Part shown: positions 46,017 to 55,498 of the stretch, piece after piece
How the letters are laid out: each line of letters opens with the position of its first letter
How positions within the stretch are numbered: position 1 is the stretch's first letter
Source of the DNA: Maritimibacter harenae
GTDB taxonomy: Bacteria > Pseudomonadota > Alphaproteobacteria > Rhodobacterales > Rhodobacteraceae
Assembly (NCBI RefSeq): GCF_009882975.1
Contig: NZ_WTUX01000005.1
Span: 26,631-90,630 of the forward strand
Length of the DNA stretch: 64,000 nt
Reading direction: 5' to 3'
Position numbers and translations under genes: made by a program
Notes under the pieces: model-generated
What the model saw: the letters and a program-made list of their open reading frames with translations, nothing else
What the model was told of the DNA's origin: nothing
The model's database searches: none

Positions 46017-46040
46017 GGCCCCCGGCAACGCCCGGGGGCC
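46017..46040 (+). terminator. Hairpin between potF and potG
   Basis: GGCCCCCGG (46017-46025) pairs with CCGGGGGCC (46032-46040) around CAACGC, followed by TGACCTTTT. It lies in the 51-base gap after the binding-protein gene; such hairpins commonly stop part of the transcripts or protect the upstream message, giving more binding protein than permease. Confidence 0.6.
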
Positions 46041-46059
46041 TGACCTTTTCGGGGGACAG

Positions 46060-47211
46060 ATGGCCGACACGACACCGATGCCGCACGAGGGTATCTTCGC
46101 GCCCTGGGACGACCCGGACGCGGTTCCGCTCATCCGCTTTCGCAACGTGACCAAGCGCTTCGGCGACTTCACGGCGATCGACGACCTGACGCTCGACATC
46201 TACGAGCGGGAATTCTTCGCGCTGCTGGGCCCCTCGGGCTGCGGCAAGACGACGATGATGCGTATGCTCGCAGGGTTCGAAACCCCGACCGAAGGCGTGA
46301 TCGAGATCGGCGGGCGCGACATGGCCCGCGTGCCGCCCAACCAGCGCCCGGTGAACATGATGTTCCAGAGTTACGCGCTGTTTCCCCATCTCTCGGTCTA
46401 CGACAACATCGCCTTCGGGCTGAAACGCTCGGACATGCCGAAAGACCAGATCGCCGACCGCGTGGCCGAGATGCTGCGCCTCACGCGGCTGGAGAAATTC
46501 GCCAAGCGCAAGCCGCACATGATTTCCGGCGGCCAGCGCCAACGGGTCGCGCTGGCCCGCTCGCTCGCCAAGGCGCCGAAGCTCCTGCTCCTCGATGAAC
46601 CGCTGGGCGCGCTCGACAAGAAGCTGCGCGAAGAGACGCAGTTCGAGCTCATGGACATCCAGGAGAAGACGGGAACGACCTTCGTCATCGTCACCCACGA
46701 CCAGGAAGAGGCGATGACCGTCGCCACCCGCGTGGCCGTGATGGACGCGGGCCGGATCGAACAGGTGGACACACCCCCGGCGATCTACGAAGGGCCGAAG
46801 ACGGTCTATGTCGCCGACTTCATCGGCGACGTGAACCTGATCGAGGGCACCGCGACGAAGACCGGCGAACACGCCTACGACGTGGCCTATGCGGCGGGGC
46901 GCGACCCGATCAAGGTCTCCGAATGCATGGCCGAGGTCGCAGACGGCAGCGCCGTCACCTTCGCGATCCGCCCCGAAAAGCTGCTCGTGACCCGCGAGCG
47001 GCCCGAGGACCGGCCCAACGCGCTCGAGGGGACGATCATCGACATCGGCTACCTCGGCAACCTGTCGACCTACCACGTGGAGCTGCCCGGCGGTCAGATG
47101 GTGAAGGCCACCATGACGAACGCGAGCCGCATCTCGCGGCGCGATTTCACCTGGGAAGACAAGGTCTGGGTGTCGTTCCGGGCCTCGGCCGGCGTGGTGC
47201 TGACAGAATGA
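46060..47211 (+). CDS. potG: Polyamine ABC transporter ATPase
   Basis: A 383-residue ABC ATPase of the PotA/PotG type. Walker A GPSGCGKTT, signature ISGGQRQRVAL, Walker B LLLLDEPLG and the H-loop FVIVTHDQEEAM are intact. After the ATPase domain (about 1-250) there is a regulatory TOBE-type domain (about 285-380). Its stop overlaps the permease start by ATGA. Confidence 0.93.
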   Translation: MADTTPMPHEGIFAPWDDPDAVPLIRFRNVTKRFGDFTAIDDLTLDIYEREFFALLGPSGCGKTTMMRMLAGFETPTEGVIEIGGRDMARVPPNQRPVNMMFQSYALFPHLSVYDNIAFGLKRSDMPKDQIADRVAEMLRLTRLEKFAKRKPHMISGGQRQRVALARSLAKAPKLLLLDEPLGALDKKLREETQFELMDIQEKTGTTFVIVTHDQEEAMTVATRVAVMDAGRIEQVDTPPAIYEGPKTVYVADFIGDVNLIEGTATKTGEHAYDVAYAAGRDPIKVSECMAEVADGSAVTFAIRPEKLLVTRERPEDRPNALEGTIIDIGYLGNLSTYHVELPGGQMVKATMTNASRISRRDFTWEDKVWVSFRASAGVVLTE

Positions 47212-48098
47212 AACGGATCGCCCTGATCCTCCTGCCCTATTCGTGGCTCGTGGCGCTGTTCCTGGTGCCCTTCCTGATCGTCATCAAGATCAGCCTGTCG
47301 GACATCGCGCTGGCCATCCCGCCCTATACCCCGAACCTCGACCTCAGCGCCGGATGGCAGGGGTTCAAGGATTTCATCAGCCAACTCGACTTCGACAATT
47401 TCGTCTTCCTGACGACCGACGACCTCTATTGGAAAGCCTATCTTTCGAGCCTTCGGATCGCGGTGGTCTCGACCCTGATCACGCTGCTCGTGGCCTATCC
47501 GATCGCCTACGGCATGGCCCGCGCGCCCGAGGAATGGCGCCCGACGCTGATGATGCTTGTGATCCTGCCTTTCTGGTCGTCCTTCCTGATCCGCGTCTAT
47601 TCGTGGAAGGCGATCCTTGCGAACGAGGGGCTTCTCAACCAGCTCCTGATCGCGATCGGGGTGATCGACGAGCCGCTTCTGATCCTGAACACGCCCACGG
47701 CGGTCTACATCGGGATCGTCTACACCTACCTGCCCTTCATGGTGCTGCCGCTCTACTCGACGCTCGAGAAACTCGACGCCTCGCTCCTCGAGGCGGCCGA
47801 GGACCTGGGCTGCACCAGGTTCCAGGCCTTCTGGCTGGTGACCTTCCCGCTGTCGCGCAACGGGATCATCGCGGGCTGTTTCCTGGTCTTCATCCCGGTG
47901 ATGGGCGAATTCGTGATCCCCGCGCTGCTGGGCGGGTCGCAGACGCTGATGATCGGCAAGGTGCTGTGGGAAGAGTTCTTCTCGAACCGCGACTGGCCGG
48001 TGGCCTCGGCGGTGGCGGTGATCCTGCTCGCCCTGCTCGTGATCCCGATCGTGCTCTTCCAGCGCAACGAGGAAAAGCAGCGGGAGGCCGAGGGATGA
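47208..48098 (+). CDS. potH: Polyamine ABC transporter permease 1
   Basis: A 296-residue permease with about six membrane spans and the EAA loop DASLLEAAEDLGCTRFQAFW near residue 200. It belongs to the PotB/PotH group. The ATG at 47208 overlaps the potG stop in ATGA; the same frame runs further upstream within potG but has no start signal there. Followed after about 90 bases by the second permease gene. Confidence 0.9.
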   Translation: MKRIALILLPYSWLVALFLVPFLIVIKISLSDIALAIPPYTPNLDLSAGWQGFKDFISQLDFDNFVFLTTDDLYWKAYLSSLRIAVVSTLITLLVAYPIAYGMARAPEEWRPTLMMLVILPFWSSFLIRVYSWKAILANEGLLNQLLIAIGVIDEPLLILNTPTAVYIGIVYTYLPFMVLPLYSTLEKLDASLLEAAEDLGCTRFQAFWLVTFPLSRNGIIAGCFLVFIPVMGEFVIPALLGGSQTLMIGKVLWEEFFSNRDWPVASAVAVILLALLVIPIVLFQRNEEKQREAEG

Positions 48099-48191
48099 GG
48101 CGACTTCGAACCTTGAAATTCCGCGGTAATCCGGCGCGGATCTGGCAACCTGCCCTGCTGTCGTCGCATGAAATTGCGCGTGGAGGCGCCG

Positions 48192-48998
48192 ATGCGTAGG
48201 ATCAGCTGGTTCAACGCCACCTCGCTCACCCTCGGCTTTGCATTCCTCTACATGCCGATGGTGATCCTGGTCGTCTACTCGTTCAACGAGTCGAAGCTGG
48301 TCACCGTCTGGGCCGGGTTCTCGACCAAGTGGTACGGCGAACTCTTCCGCAACGAGGCGTTCCTCGACGCCGCCTGGGTCACGATACGGGTGGCCGTCGT
48401 CTCGTCGACACTGGCCACGATCCTGGGCACCGCCGCGGCCTACGTGCTGGTGCGCGGCGGGCGGTTCTTCGGCAAGACGTTGTTTTCCGGGATGATCTAC
48501 GCCCCGCTCGTCATGCCCGACGTGATCCTGGGCCTGTCGCTCCTGCTGCTATTCATTGCCGTGGGGCTCGACCGGGGGATGCTCACGATCATCCTCGCCC
48601 ACACGACCTTCTCGATGTGTTACGTGGCCGTCGTCGTGTCCTCGCGCCTCGTCTCCTTCGACCGGTCGCTGGAAGAGGCCGCACTCGACCTCGGGTGCAC
48701 GCCATTCGACGCGTTCCGATCCGTCACCCTGCCGATCATCGCCCCGGCCGTCATCTCCGGCTGGCTCTTGGGCTTCACCCTGTCGCTCGACGACCTGGTG
48801 ATCGCGTCCTTCACATCGGGGCCGTCCTCGACGACCCTGCCGATCAAGATCTTCTCGGCCGTGCGCCTGGGCGTCAGCCCCGAGATCAACGCGCTGTCTT
48901 CCATTCTTATCGGACTCGTGACAATCGGCGTGATCAGCTTCTCCATCACCACGAAGCGTGCGGCCGTGCGCCGCCGCCTGGAAGAAAACGCAACATGA
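48192..48998 (+). CDS. potI: Polyamine ABC transporter permease 2
   Basis: A 268-residue permease of the PotC/PotI group with six membrane spans and the EAA loop DRSLEEAALDLGCTPFDAFR (about residues 155-175). I use ATG 48192 (MRRISWFNATS) because GGAGG lies five bases upstream; 48168 would add eight residues. It completes a PotFGHI transporter for polyamine import. Overlaps the puuA start by ATGA. Confidence 0.9.
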   Translation: MRRISWFNATSLTLGFAFLYMPMVILVVYSFNESKLVTVWAGFSTKWYGELFRNEAFLDAAWVTIRVAVVSSTLATILGTAAAYVLVRGGRFFGKTLFSGMIYAPLVMPDVILGLSLLLLFIAVGLDRGMLTIILAHTTFSMCYVAVVVSSRLVSFDRSLEEAALDLGCTPFDAFRSVTLPIIAPAVISGWLLGFTLSLDDLVIASFTSGPSSTTLPIKIFSAVRLGVSPEINALSSILIGLVTIGVISFSITTKRAAVRRRLEENAT

Positions 48999-50350
48999 AA
49001 AAATTCCTCGAAGAATACGAAGCCTTCTGCGCCGAACATGGCCGGCCGGAACGGGTCGAGCTGATGATGTGCGACATCAACGCGATCCTGCGCGGCAAGT
49101 GGCTCCCCGGCGACGACGAGGAGAAGCTGGCCAAGGGCGGCGTGCGTCTGCCGCTGTCGACCTACGCGCCCAACATCCTGGGCGAAGAGGTCGAGGCGAC
49201 CGGTCTCGGCATCGCGGTGGGCGACCCGGACGGTCATCTCTTCCCGGTCGCGGGCTCCCTGCGCCCCGTGCCCTGGGCCTCGGCCTCGGGCGGGTCGGTG
49301 GCGCAGGTCCTGTGCGAGATGCGCGACGACACCGGCGAAATCGCCCCCTATTCGCCGCGCCGCCAGCTTCAGAACATGGTCGACCGCTTTACCGCGCGCG
49401 GGCTCAAACCCGTGATCGCGACCGAGCTCGAGTTCTACCTCTACAAGCCGCGCGAGGACATGAACGACGCGCCGCTGCCCCCGGACCGCTCGCCCACGGC
49501 GCAGAACTACGACCTCGACGTGCTGGACCGGACCCAGGCGATCCTCGACGACATCCTCGATGCCGCCTGGACGCAAGGCATGACGCCCGACACCCTGATC
49601 GCGGAATACGGACCCGGCCAGTTCGAGGTGAACTTCCACCACACCGACGACGTGATGGCCGCAGCGGACGAGGCGCTCTATTTCCGCCGCCTGGTGCGTG
49701 GCGTCGCGCGCAAGCACGGCATGTCGGCCACCTTCATGGCCAAGCCCTATGCCGACTATCCCGGCAACGGCATGCACGTGCATGTCTCCGTGCTCGACGA
49801 AGAGGGCCGCAACATCTTCGATGCGGGCGGTGACGACGCCTCCGAGCTTCTCCGGCAGGCGGTGGCGGGCACGCTCGACACGATGGACGACCTTCAGGCG
49901 ATCTTCGCGCCGCACATGAACTCCTACCGCCGGTTCCAGCCCGGCTCCTTCGCGCCGCACACGCCCGACTGGGGCATCGACAACCGGGCCGCCGCCGTGC
50001 GCCTTCCGGAAGTCGCGGGCCCCGGCGCGCGCCTTGAGCACCGGATCGCGGGGGCGGACGCCAACCCCTACCTCGTCATCGCGGGCGTGCTGGGCGGGCT
50101 CCTCTACGGCCTCGACCACCCGGACCTGCCGCTGCCGGCGCCGCTGGACGAGCAGAACGGGGAATTCGGCGATCCCCTGACCTCGGACTGGTACACGGCC
50201 GTGGAATGTTTCGCCGACAGCGACATCGCCGAAGCGATGTTCCTGCCCGGCTTTCGCGACATTTACGCCGCCGTGCGCCGCGACGAGATCTCGCAGCTCA
50301 CGACCGCGATCAGCCAGATCGAGTACCGCACCTACCTCGGCCGGCTGTGA
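48995..50350 (+). CDS. puuA: Glutamine synthetase-family ligase, gamma-glutamylputrescine synthetase-like
   Basis: A 451-residue protein with the glutamine-synthetase fold: N-terminal LMMCDINAILRGKWLPG and the catalytic core with ATELEFYLYKPRED, GPGQFEVNFHHTDD, GNGMHVHVSVLDEEGRN and EHRIAGADANPYLVIAGVLG. Placed after the polyamine transporter and before a PuuB-like oxidase, it most likely ligates glutamate to putrescine (PuuA reaction). Other gamma-glutamyl-amine ligases are possible. The ATG at 48995 overlaps potI in ATGA. Confidence 0.85.
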   Translation: MKKFLEEYEAFCAEHGRPERVELMMCDINAILRGKWLPGDDEEKLAKGGVRLPLSTYAPNILGEEVEATGLGIAVGDPDGHLFPVAGSLRPVPWASASGGSVAQVLCEMRDDTGEIAPYSPRRQLQNMVDRFTARGLKPVIATELEFYLYKPREDMNDAPLPPDRSPTAQNYDLDVLDRTQAILDDILDAAWTQGMTPDTLIAEYGPGQFEVNFHHTDDVMAAADEALYFRRLVRGVARKHGMSATFMAKPYADYPGNGMHVHVSVLDEEGRNIFDAGGDDASELLRQAVAGTLDTMDDLQAIFAPHMNSYRRFQPGSFAPHTPDWGIDNRAAAVRLPEVAGPGARLEHRIAGADANPYLVIAGVLGGLLYGLDHPDLPLPAPLDEQNGEFGDPLTSDWYTAVECFADSDIAEAMFLPGFRDIYAAVRRDEISQLTTAISQIEYRTYLGRL

Positions 50351-51657
50351 CGCACCTCTACGAAGCGCGTGCCTACGAAGACGCGGCCCGGGCCGATTGC
50401 GCCTGGCGGACCGCCGACGACTGGCCGGCGCTCGATGGGGCGCACCGGACGGACGTGGCGATCATCGGCGCGGGGGTCACCGGGCTCAACGCGGCACTGA
50501 CCCTGGCGCAGAACGGCATGTCCGTCACCGTTCTCGAAGCCCACTTGCCCGGATGGGGCGCCTCGGGGCGCAACGGCGGGTTCTGCTGCATCGGCGGGGC
50601 GAAACTCTCGGGCGCACAGCTCTCCCGCCGCTTCGGCGACCGGGCCGCGACCGACTTCGCCAAGACCCAGCTCGCCGCGATCGACCATGTCGCGCAGGTG
50701 ATCGGGACCCACGGGATCGAGGCGCACACCCATTCGGCCGGCGAGGTCCAGCTGGCCCACCGCCCCCGCCACCAGCGCGCCTTCGCGGCCGAGGCGGAGG
50801 CCCTCGCCCGGCTTGGCGTCGAGGCGGACGTGCTCACGAAGCAGGATCTCGGCAACCAGGGCTTCGACGGGCCGGGCTTTTACGGCGCGCTTCACGTCAG
50901 GGCGGGCTTCGGCCTCGATCCCGGGGCCTATGTCACCGGGCTCGCACGGGCCGCCGCGCGCGCGGGCGCGCGCATTCACGGCCATACGCCGGTCACCGAC
51001 GTGACGCCCCGGCCGTCCGGCCATCGGCTCGACACACCGACCGGCCAGGTCACTGCCGACCGCGTGATCATCGCCACCAACGGCTACACCCCCGAACGCC
51101 TCGGCCCCCTGCGTGCGCCGGTCCTGCCGGTGCAGTCCAGCGTGCTCGTCACCCGCCCGCTGACGACGCAGGAACAGGCGGCGCAGAACTGGCGCTCCGA
51201 CCTCATGGCCTACGACACCCGCAATCTCCTGCATTACTTCCGCCTCATGCCCGACGGGCGGTTCCTCTTCGGCATGCGCGGCGGGGTCCGGGCGAGCGCC
51301 GGGGCCGAAGCGCGCACGCTGAACCGTCTCACGGCCCATTTCCACACCCTCTTCCCCGCCTGGCGCCATGTCGAGACCCCGCACCGCTGGTCGGGGCTCC
51401 TTGCCTTTTCCCGCGATCTCCTGCCGCATGTCGGCGAGATCCCGGGCACGCCCGGCGCCATCGCGGCGATGGCCTACCACGGCAACGGCGTGGCAATGGG
51501 CAGCTGGTCGGGCCATGCCGCCGCCCGCCTGGTCCTCGGCGACGACATCCGTCCCGCGATCATGCGCCGCCCGCTGAAGCCCTTCCCGCTCGCCCCCCTG
51601 CGGCGCAACATCCTGCGCGTGACCTACCCGCTGGCCGCCCTCGCCGACCTGGTCTGA
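50347..51657 (+). CDS. puuB: FAD-dependent gamma-glutamylputrescine oxidase-like enzyme
   Basis: A 436-residue flavoprotein of the PuuB/OrdL family. FAD signature VAIIGAGVTGLNAALTLAQN and GASGRNGGFCCIGGAK are visible, with MAYDTRNLLHYFRLMPDGRF and HRWSGLLAFSRDLLPHVGEI further on. It would oxidise gamma-glutamylputrescine made by the ligase next to it. GTG 50347 overlaps the previous stop (GTGA). A second paralogue sits at 41307. No aldehyde dehydrogenase or gamma-glutamyl hydrolase (PuuC/PuuD) is in the window. Confidence 0.85.
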   Translation: MTHLYEARAYEDAARADCAWRTADDWPALDGAHRTDVAIIGAGVTGLNAALTLAQNGMSVTVLEAHLPGWGASGRNGGFCCIGGAKLSGAQLSRRFGDRAATDFAKTQLAAIDHVAQVIGTHGIEAHTHSAGEVQLAHRPRHQRAFAAEAEALARLGVEADVLTKQDLGNQGFDGPGFYGALHVRAGFGLDPGAYVTGLARAAARAGARIHGHTPVTDVTPRPSGHRLDTPTGQVTADRVIIATNGYTPERLGPLRAPVLPVQSSVLVTRPLTTQEQAAQNWRSDLMAYDTRNLLHYFRLMPDGRFLFGMRGGVRASAGAEARTLNRLTAHFHTLFPAWRHVETPHRWSGLLAFSRDLLPHVGEIPGTPGAIAAMAYHGNGVAMGSWSGHAAARLVLGDDIRPAIMRRPLKPFPLAPLRRNILRVTYPLAALADLV

Positions 51658-51733
51658 CCTTCTTCGTTTCGCAAATACCTCGGGGGTGCGGGGGCTGGCC
51701 CCCGCCGGGGAGCACGAGGGGCTTGCCCCTCGT
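51658..51733 (+). repeat. Dispersed intergenic repeat, copy C
   Basis: Directly after the puuB stop: CTTCTTCGTTTCGCAAATAC then CTCGGGGG, followed by hairpins at 51688-51705 (GCGGGGG/CCCCCGC) and 51714-51733 (ACGAGGGGC/GCCCCTCGT with a tight loop). Same family as 18142, 19627 and 56903. Confidence 0.75.
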
Positions 51734-51801
51734 TCCACAATGCGCACGGACGAGGCTACCCCCGCGCCAGGCCCAGCGCGGGCACAGCCCTCACCGCACG
51801 C

Positions 51802-52455
51802 TCAAGCGGCGACGGGTTCGATCAGCTCGGGCCCCTCGGCCCGGTTGGAATTCACCGCCTTGTCGACCCGGTGAAAGGCCAGCACGTCATCTTCCGGTGC
51901 GCGCATCAGGACCGCCGCACCGTGCCCCTCCTCGCCCAGCCACTTGCCCCAGTGCTCCCGCTCGATCACCACGGGAATACGGTTGTGGATCGGCGCCATC
52001 AGGGCGTTCGCCTCGGTCGTGAGGACGGCGAAGGTGGGCAGCGCGTCCTCGCCCCACTCCCGCCAGACCCCGGCCATTACGAGCGGCGTGCCGTCGGCGC
52101 GGTGGAAGTAATAGGGCAGCTTCTCGCCCCCTTCCCGGTACCATTCGTAGAACCCCGAACAGGGGACGAGGCACCGGCGTTCGCGCACGGCCTTCCGGAA
52201 GGCGGGTTTCTCGGCCACCGTCTCGGCGCGCGCGTTGATCAGGAGCGGGCCATCGGTCGGGCTCTTGTACCAATGCGGCAGGAAACCCCAGCGCATCGGA
52301 CGATAGCGCCGGCCACCCTCCTGCGTGACCACCGCCACGTCCTGCGTCGGGCAGATGTTGTAGTCGGGCAGCTGCGGCAGCGCGTTGGCGGGCACCGCAT
52401 CGAACAGTTTCGCGACCGCGTCGTGGGGGAGCGTGTTGGCGATCCGCCCGCACAT
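51802..52455 (-). CDS. yedK: SOS-response-associated peptidase (SRAP/YedK)
   Basis: A 217-residue SRAP protein, which crosslinks to abasic sites in single-stranded DNA through its N-terminal cysteine. MCGRIANT places the catalytic Cys at residue 2, so the start at 52455 is nearly certain. INARAETV, FYEWYREG and the HNRIPVVIEREHWGKWL segment carry the other active-site residues. It overlaps the DUF1992 gene upstream by ATGA. Confidence 0.93.
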   Translation of the reverse strand: MCGRIANTLPHDAVAKLFDAVPANALPQLPDYNICPTQDVAVVTQEGGRRYRPMRWGFLPHWYKSPTDGPLLINARAETVAEKPAFRKAVRERRCLVPCSGFYEWYREGGEKLPYYFHRADGTPLVMAGVWREWGEDALPTFAVLTTEANALMAPIHNRIPVVIEREHWGKWLGEEGHGAAVLMRAPEDDVLAFHRVDKAVNSNRAEGPELIEPVAA

Positions 52456-52763
52456 CAGCGGGACCACGCCTTGCGCGCGATGTCGATGCGCGCCTCGGTC
52501 ATGGACATGTGCTTCATGATCTCGCGGCGCGACGCTTCGTCCGTGGTCGCCTTCAGCTCTTCGCGCAAGCGCTCGAGTTCACGCGACAGGGCCACGAAGG
52601 GCGGCGTCGCGGCGTTTTCGCGCATGATGCGGTTGAGCAGCGCGTTTTCCGGATCGTCCTCTTTCGGCAGCGGCTTGCCCGCCCCCGGCAGGTTGTCGAA
52701 CTCGCCGTTGCGCTCCGCCTCGGCGATCTTGGCCGAGATCAGGTCCATCAGGGGATGATCCAT
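52455..52763 (-). CDS. DUF1992 (DnaJ-homologue C28-like) protein
   Basis: A 102-residue protein of the DUF1992 family (MDHPLMDLISAKIAEAERNG, then EFDNLPGAGKPLPKED). The family is helical and of unknown function, related to the conserved domain of DNAJC28. The stop overlaps the SRAP start, so the two are likely co-transcribed. Confidence 0.87.
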   Translation of the reverse strand: MDHPLMDLISAKIAEAERNGEFDNLPGAGKPLPKEDDPENALLNRIMRENAATPPFVALSRELERLREELKATTDEASRREIMKHMSMTEARIDIARKAWSR

Positions 52764-52821
52764 GACACGTTCCTTTCAGCCCGGAATATAGGGCGGCCGC
52801 GCCGCGCGCAAAAGGCCCATG

Positions 52822-53307
52822 TCAGGGCATGTGCAAGCGCATGACGTCCCGTGCGTCCCCGCTGGCCGGCCCGAGCACGAAGAGCGAGGCGAAATCATCC
52901 GGTGCGACCTTCGCCCCCGGTCCGCCCCCCAACCGCTCGACGATGGCGGGGATGGTTTCGCTGTGCGCGACGACGAGGACGTCCGCATCTTCGAAATCGA
53001 AGGCGAGCAGGTCGACCAGCCCGACCACGTCCGTCCGCCCGACCTCCACGGGTTCGAGCGCGAGCGCCTCCGCGATGATCGTGCCCGTCAGGCGCGTGCG
53101 GGCGGCGTCGGTATGGATCACCGCGTCGAGCCCGACGTCGCGCAACATCTCGGCCCAGCGGTGGGCACGGTGCACGCCTGCCGGGGTCAACCCGGGGTCG
53201 TCGCCCGCCTCCTTTTCGGCGTGCCGGATGACGAACACCCGCTCCTGTGCCTCTACGGGCAGGCCGGTGACCACGATCAACAGCGCGCAGATCAGGAAAT
53301 GTCGCAT
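52822..53307 (-). CDS. Exported histidine phosphatase (SixA-like)
   Basis: A 161-residue histidine-phosphatase-superfamily protein with a signal peptide (MRHFLICALLIVVTGLPVEA). The RHG-type motif is FVIRHAEKEA (here RHA), with VVAHSETIPAIVERLGGG holding the second catalytic histidine. Start ATG 53307 follows GGAGGAACG. A periplasmic location is predicted; the phosphorylated substrate is unknown. Confidence 0.82.
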   Translation of the reverse strand: MRHFLICALLIVVTGLPVEAQERVFVIRHAEKEAGDDPGLTPAGVHRAHRWAEMLRDVGLDAVIHTDAARTRLTGTIIAEALALEPVEVGRTDVVGLVDLLAFDFEDADVLVVAHSETIPAIVERLGGGPGAKVAPDDFASLFVLGPASGDARDVMRLHMP

Positions 53308-53417
53308 GGTCGTTCCTCCATTCCCGGCAGGATACCGCAAGGGCGTCCAATCGCGCGGCAAAATGAACCCCCCCGCCCATGACGGGCGGGGGGTGTCGCT
53401 TCAAACGTTGCGCGGCC

Positions 53418-54986
53418 TCACTCGACGGTCTTGATCCGCCCGTCGGTGAAGGGCTCGTAGGGCCCCATCTCGGCCAGGTATTCCGCGGTCACGTCCGCGA
53501 GGTCCGGTCCGAAGTCATAGGCGTTGGCGGCGTTCTCGAACATCGAATAGCCGTCCCCGCCGTTGCGCACGTAGTTGTTCGACACGGCCAGGTACGTGGC
53601 CTCCGGGTCGATCGGGGCCCAATCCATGCCCTGGCGCACCCAGACGTCCGCAACCCGCTCGCCCGGCGCAGCTTCGGGGTCCCAGGTGAACTGGAGCCCG
53701 GCGATCTGCGGGAAGCGCCCCGCGCCTTCCTCGACCTGGCTCACCCCGTTCTCGAGCGCCTCGACGATCGTGGCGCCGGAGACCTCGAAGGTGGCGAGCG
53801 TGTTCTGGAACGGCAGCACGGTCAGCACCTCGCCCATCGTCACCTCGCCCGCGTCGATCGAGGCACGCAGGCCGCCGCCGTTGGTGATGGCCACGGTCAC
53901 GCTCTGGTCCGCGACACGGTCGAGCATGGCCTCGGCCACGAGGTTGCCCATCTCGCACTCGCCCGACCGGCAGGCCTCGCGCGACCCGTCGATCGCCTCG
54001 GCGGTCTCGGCCACGACCTTGTTGCGGATTTCGTCGAGCGGTTCGGCCGCCTCGGCGATGCGCGACTTGGTCGCCTCGTCCTCGGTCACGGCCGCGTCCA
54101 TGATCAGGGGTGCGCCCTCGGCCGCGGTCACGTTGCCCGCGTCGTCGAAGGTCACGTTCAATTCGCCCAGAAACTTGCCGTAAGCATAGGCCTGCACGAT
54201 CTGCACGTTGTTGACCACGGTCGGATAGGGCCCGGCGGCGCCGTCCATGTCCCCGAGCAGCGTGTTCGAGTGTCCCCCCACGATCACGTCGACCCCGTCG
54301 GTGTTCTGCGCCACGGTCTGGTCGACCTGGTAGCCCGAGTGGCTGAGCACGATGATCTTGTTCACGCCCATGTCCGTCAGCTTGTCGACCTCGCCCTGCA
54401 CCGCGTCCGACGGATCGGTGAAGATGACGTTGGGCCCGGGCGAAGAAAGCTCGTCGGTGTCCTGCGGCGTGAGACCGATGAGGCCGATCTTCTCGCCCCC
54501 CTTCTCGATCACGGTGGACTTCATCAGCGCGTCGGCCAGAAGCGGCTCGCCCGACACGTCCGCGTTGGACATGAGGACGGGGAAATCCACGGTATCCATA
54601 AAGCCGCGCAGCACCTCGGGGCCGTCGTCGAATTCGTGGTTGCCCACGGTCATCGCGTCGTAGCCCATCTTGTTCATCATCTCGGCCGCGAGCGCGCCCT
54701 TGTAGTAGGTGTAGAACAGCGTGCCCTGGAACTGGTCGCCCCCGTCGACGAGCAGCCAGGTCTCGGCCCGCTCCTTCGCCTCCTCGATCGCGGTCACGAG
54801 CCGCGCGGAGCCCCCGAAGCATTCCCCCGCGTCGTTGTCCTCGGCCGAACAGCCGGAATCGTACTTGCTGATCGGCTCGAACCGGGCGTGGAAGTCGTTG
54901 GTGTGCAGGATGGTGAGCGAGAAATCGGCCCAGGCCATCCCCGAGGAAAGGGCGAGCACCGCCGCCGATCCGAGGACGCGTTTCAT
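53418..54986 (-). CDS. Periplasmic 5'-nucleotidase/2',3'-cyclic phosphodiesterase (UshA-like)
   Basis: A 522-residue exported two-domain metallophosphatase. Signal peptide ends near GMAWAD (about residue 21). The N-terminal catalytic domain has FSLTILHTNDFHARF, DGGDQFQGT, VGNHEFDDG and VGGHSNT; the C-terminal 5'-nucleotidase domain has TNGGGLRASIDAGEVTMGEV and LAVSNNYVRNGGDGYSMF. Such enzymes scavenge phosphate and nucleosides from extracellular nucleotides. It is monocistronic and divergent from the DUF952 gene. Confidence 0.9.
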   Translation of the reverse strand: MKRVLGSAAVLALSSGMAWADFSLTILHTNDFHARFEPISKYDSGCSAEDNDAGECFGGSARLVTAIEEAKERAETWLLVDGGDQFQGTLFYTYYKGALAAEMMNKMGYDAMTVGNHEFDDGPEVLRGFMDTVDFPVLMSNADVSGEPLLADALMKSTVIEKGGEKIGLIGLTPQDTDELSSPGPNVIFTDPSDAVQGEVDKLTDMGVNKIIVLSHSGYQVDQTVAQNTDGVDVIVGGHSNTLLGDMDGAAGPYPTVVNNVQIVQAYAYGKFLGELNVTFDDAGNVTAAEGAPLIMDAAVTEDEATKSRIAEAAEPLDEIRNKVVAETAEAIDGSREACRSGECEMGNLVAEAMLDRVADQSVTVAITNGGGLRASIDAGEVTMGEVLTVLPFQNTLATFEVSGATIVEALENGVSQVEEGAGRFPQIAGLQFTWDPEAAPGERVADVWVRQGMDWAPIDPEATYLAVSNNYVRNGGDGYSMFENAANAYDFGPDLADVTAEYLAEMGPYEPFTDGRIKTVE

Positions 54987-55159
54987 GATGGGAACTCCCT
55001 GTTTTGACTATCTGGTCAGGTTGCGACGAGTCGCCGCGCCTGTCAAAGACAAGCGCATCCCGACATCGTCGATTTCCATGACGCCCGTATAACAGGCAGA
55101 TCGCCCCCGCGGCCCTCGACGCCCTTGACCGGACCCGCGCCGCGCGGCATGGGAACGCC

Positions 55160-55498
55160 ATGCTGATCTACAAGATATTCCGCGCCCCGGAATGGGCCGC
55201 CTACCAGGCCGACGGGCGCACCGAAGGCGCGCCGATCGACGTGGCCGACGGGTTCATCCACTTCTCCACCGCCGAACAGGTGGCAGAAACCGCCGCCAAG
55301 CATTTCGGGGGGGAAGACGGGCTGATGATCGTGGCCTTCGACTCGGACGCCCTCGGCGACAAGCTCGTGTGGGAGCCCTCGCGCGGCGGGGCGCTGTTTC
55401 CGCACCTCTACCGCCGGCTGGACGCCACGGACGTGGTCTGGGCCAAGCCCTACCCGCTCGGGCCCGAGGGCCACGTGCTGCCCCCGGAGGTCGTATGA
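55160..55498 (+). CDS. DUF952 family protein
   Basis: A 112-residue DUF952 protein ([52 protein letters not shown]). The domain resembles small ADP-ribosyltransferase-like or glutathione-related folds, but function is not established. Its stop overlaps the pyrD start (ATGA). Confidence 0.85.
   Translation: MLIYKIFRAPEWAAYQADGRTEGAPIDVADGFIHFSTAEQVAETAAKHFGGEDGLMIVAFDSDALGDKLVWEPSRGGALFPHLYRRLDATDVVWAKPYPLGPEGHVLPPEVV

Noticed and set aside
44866-47076. A 736-codon minus-strand frame over potF and potG
   Set aside because: Antisense to two genes with full family motifs; no ribosome-binding site or family features.
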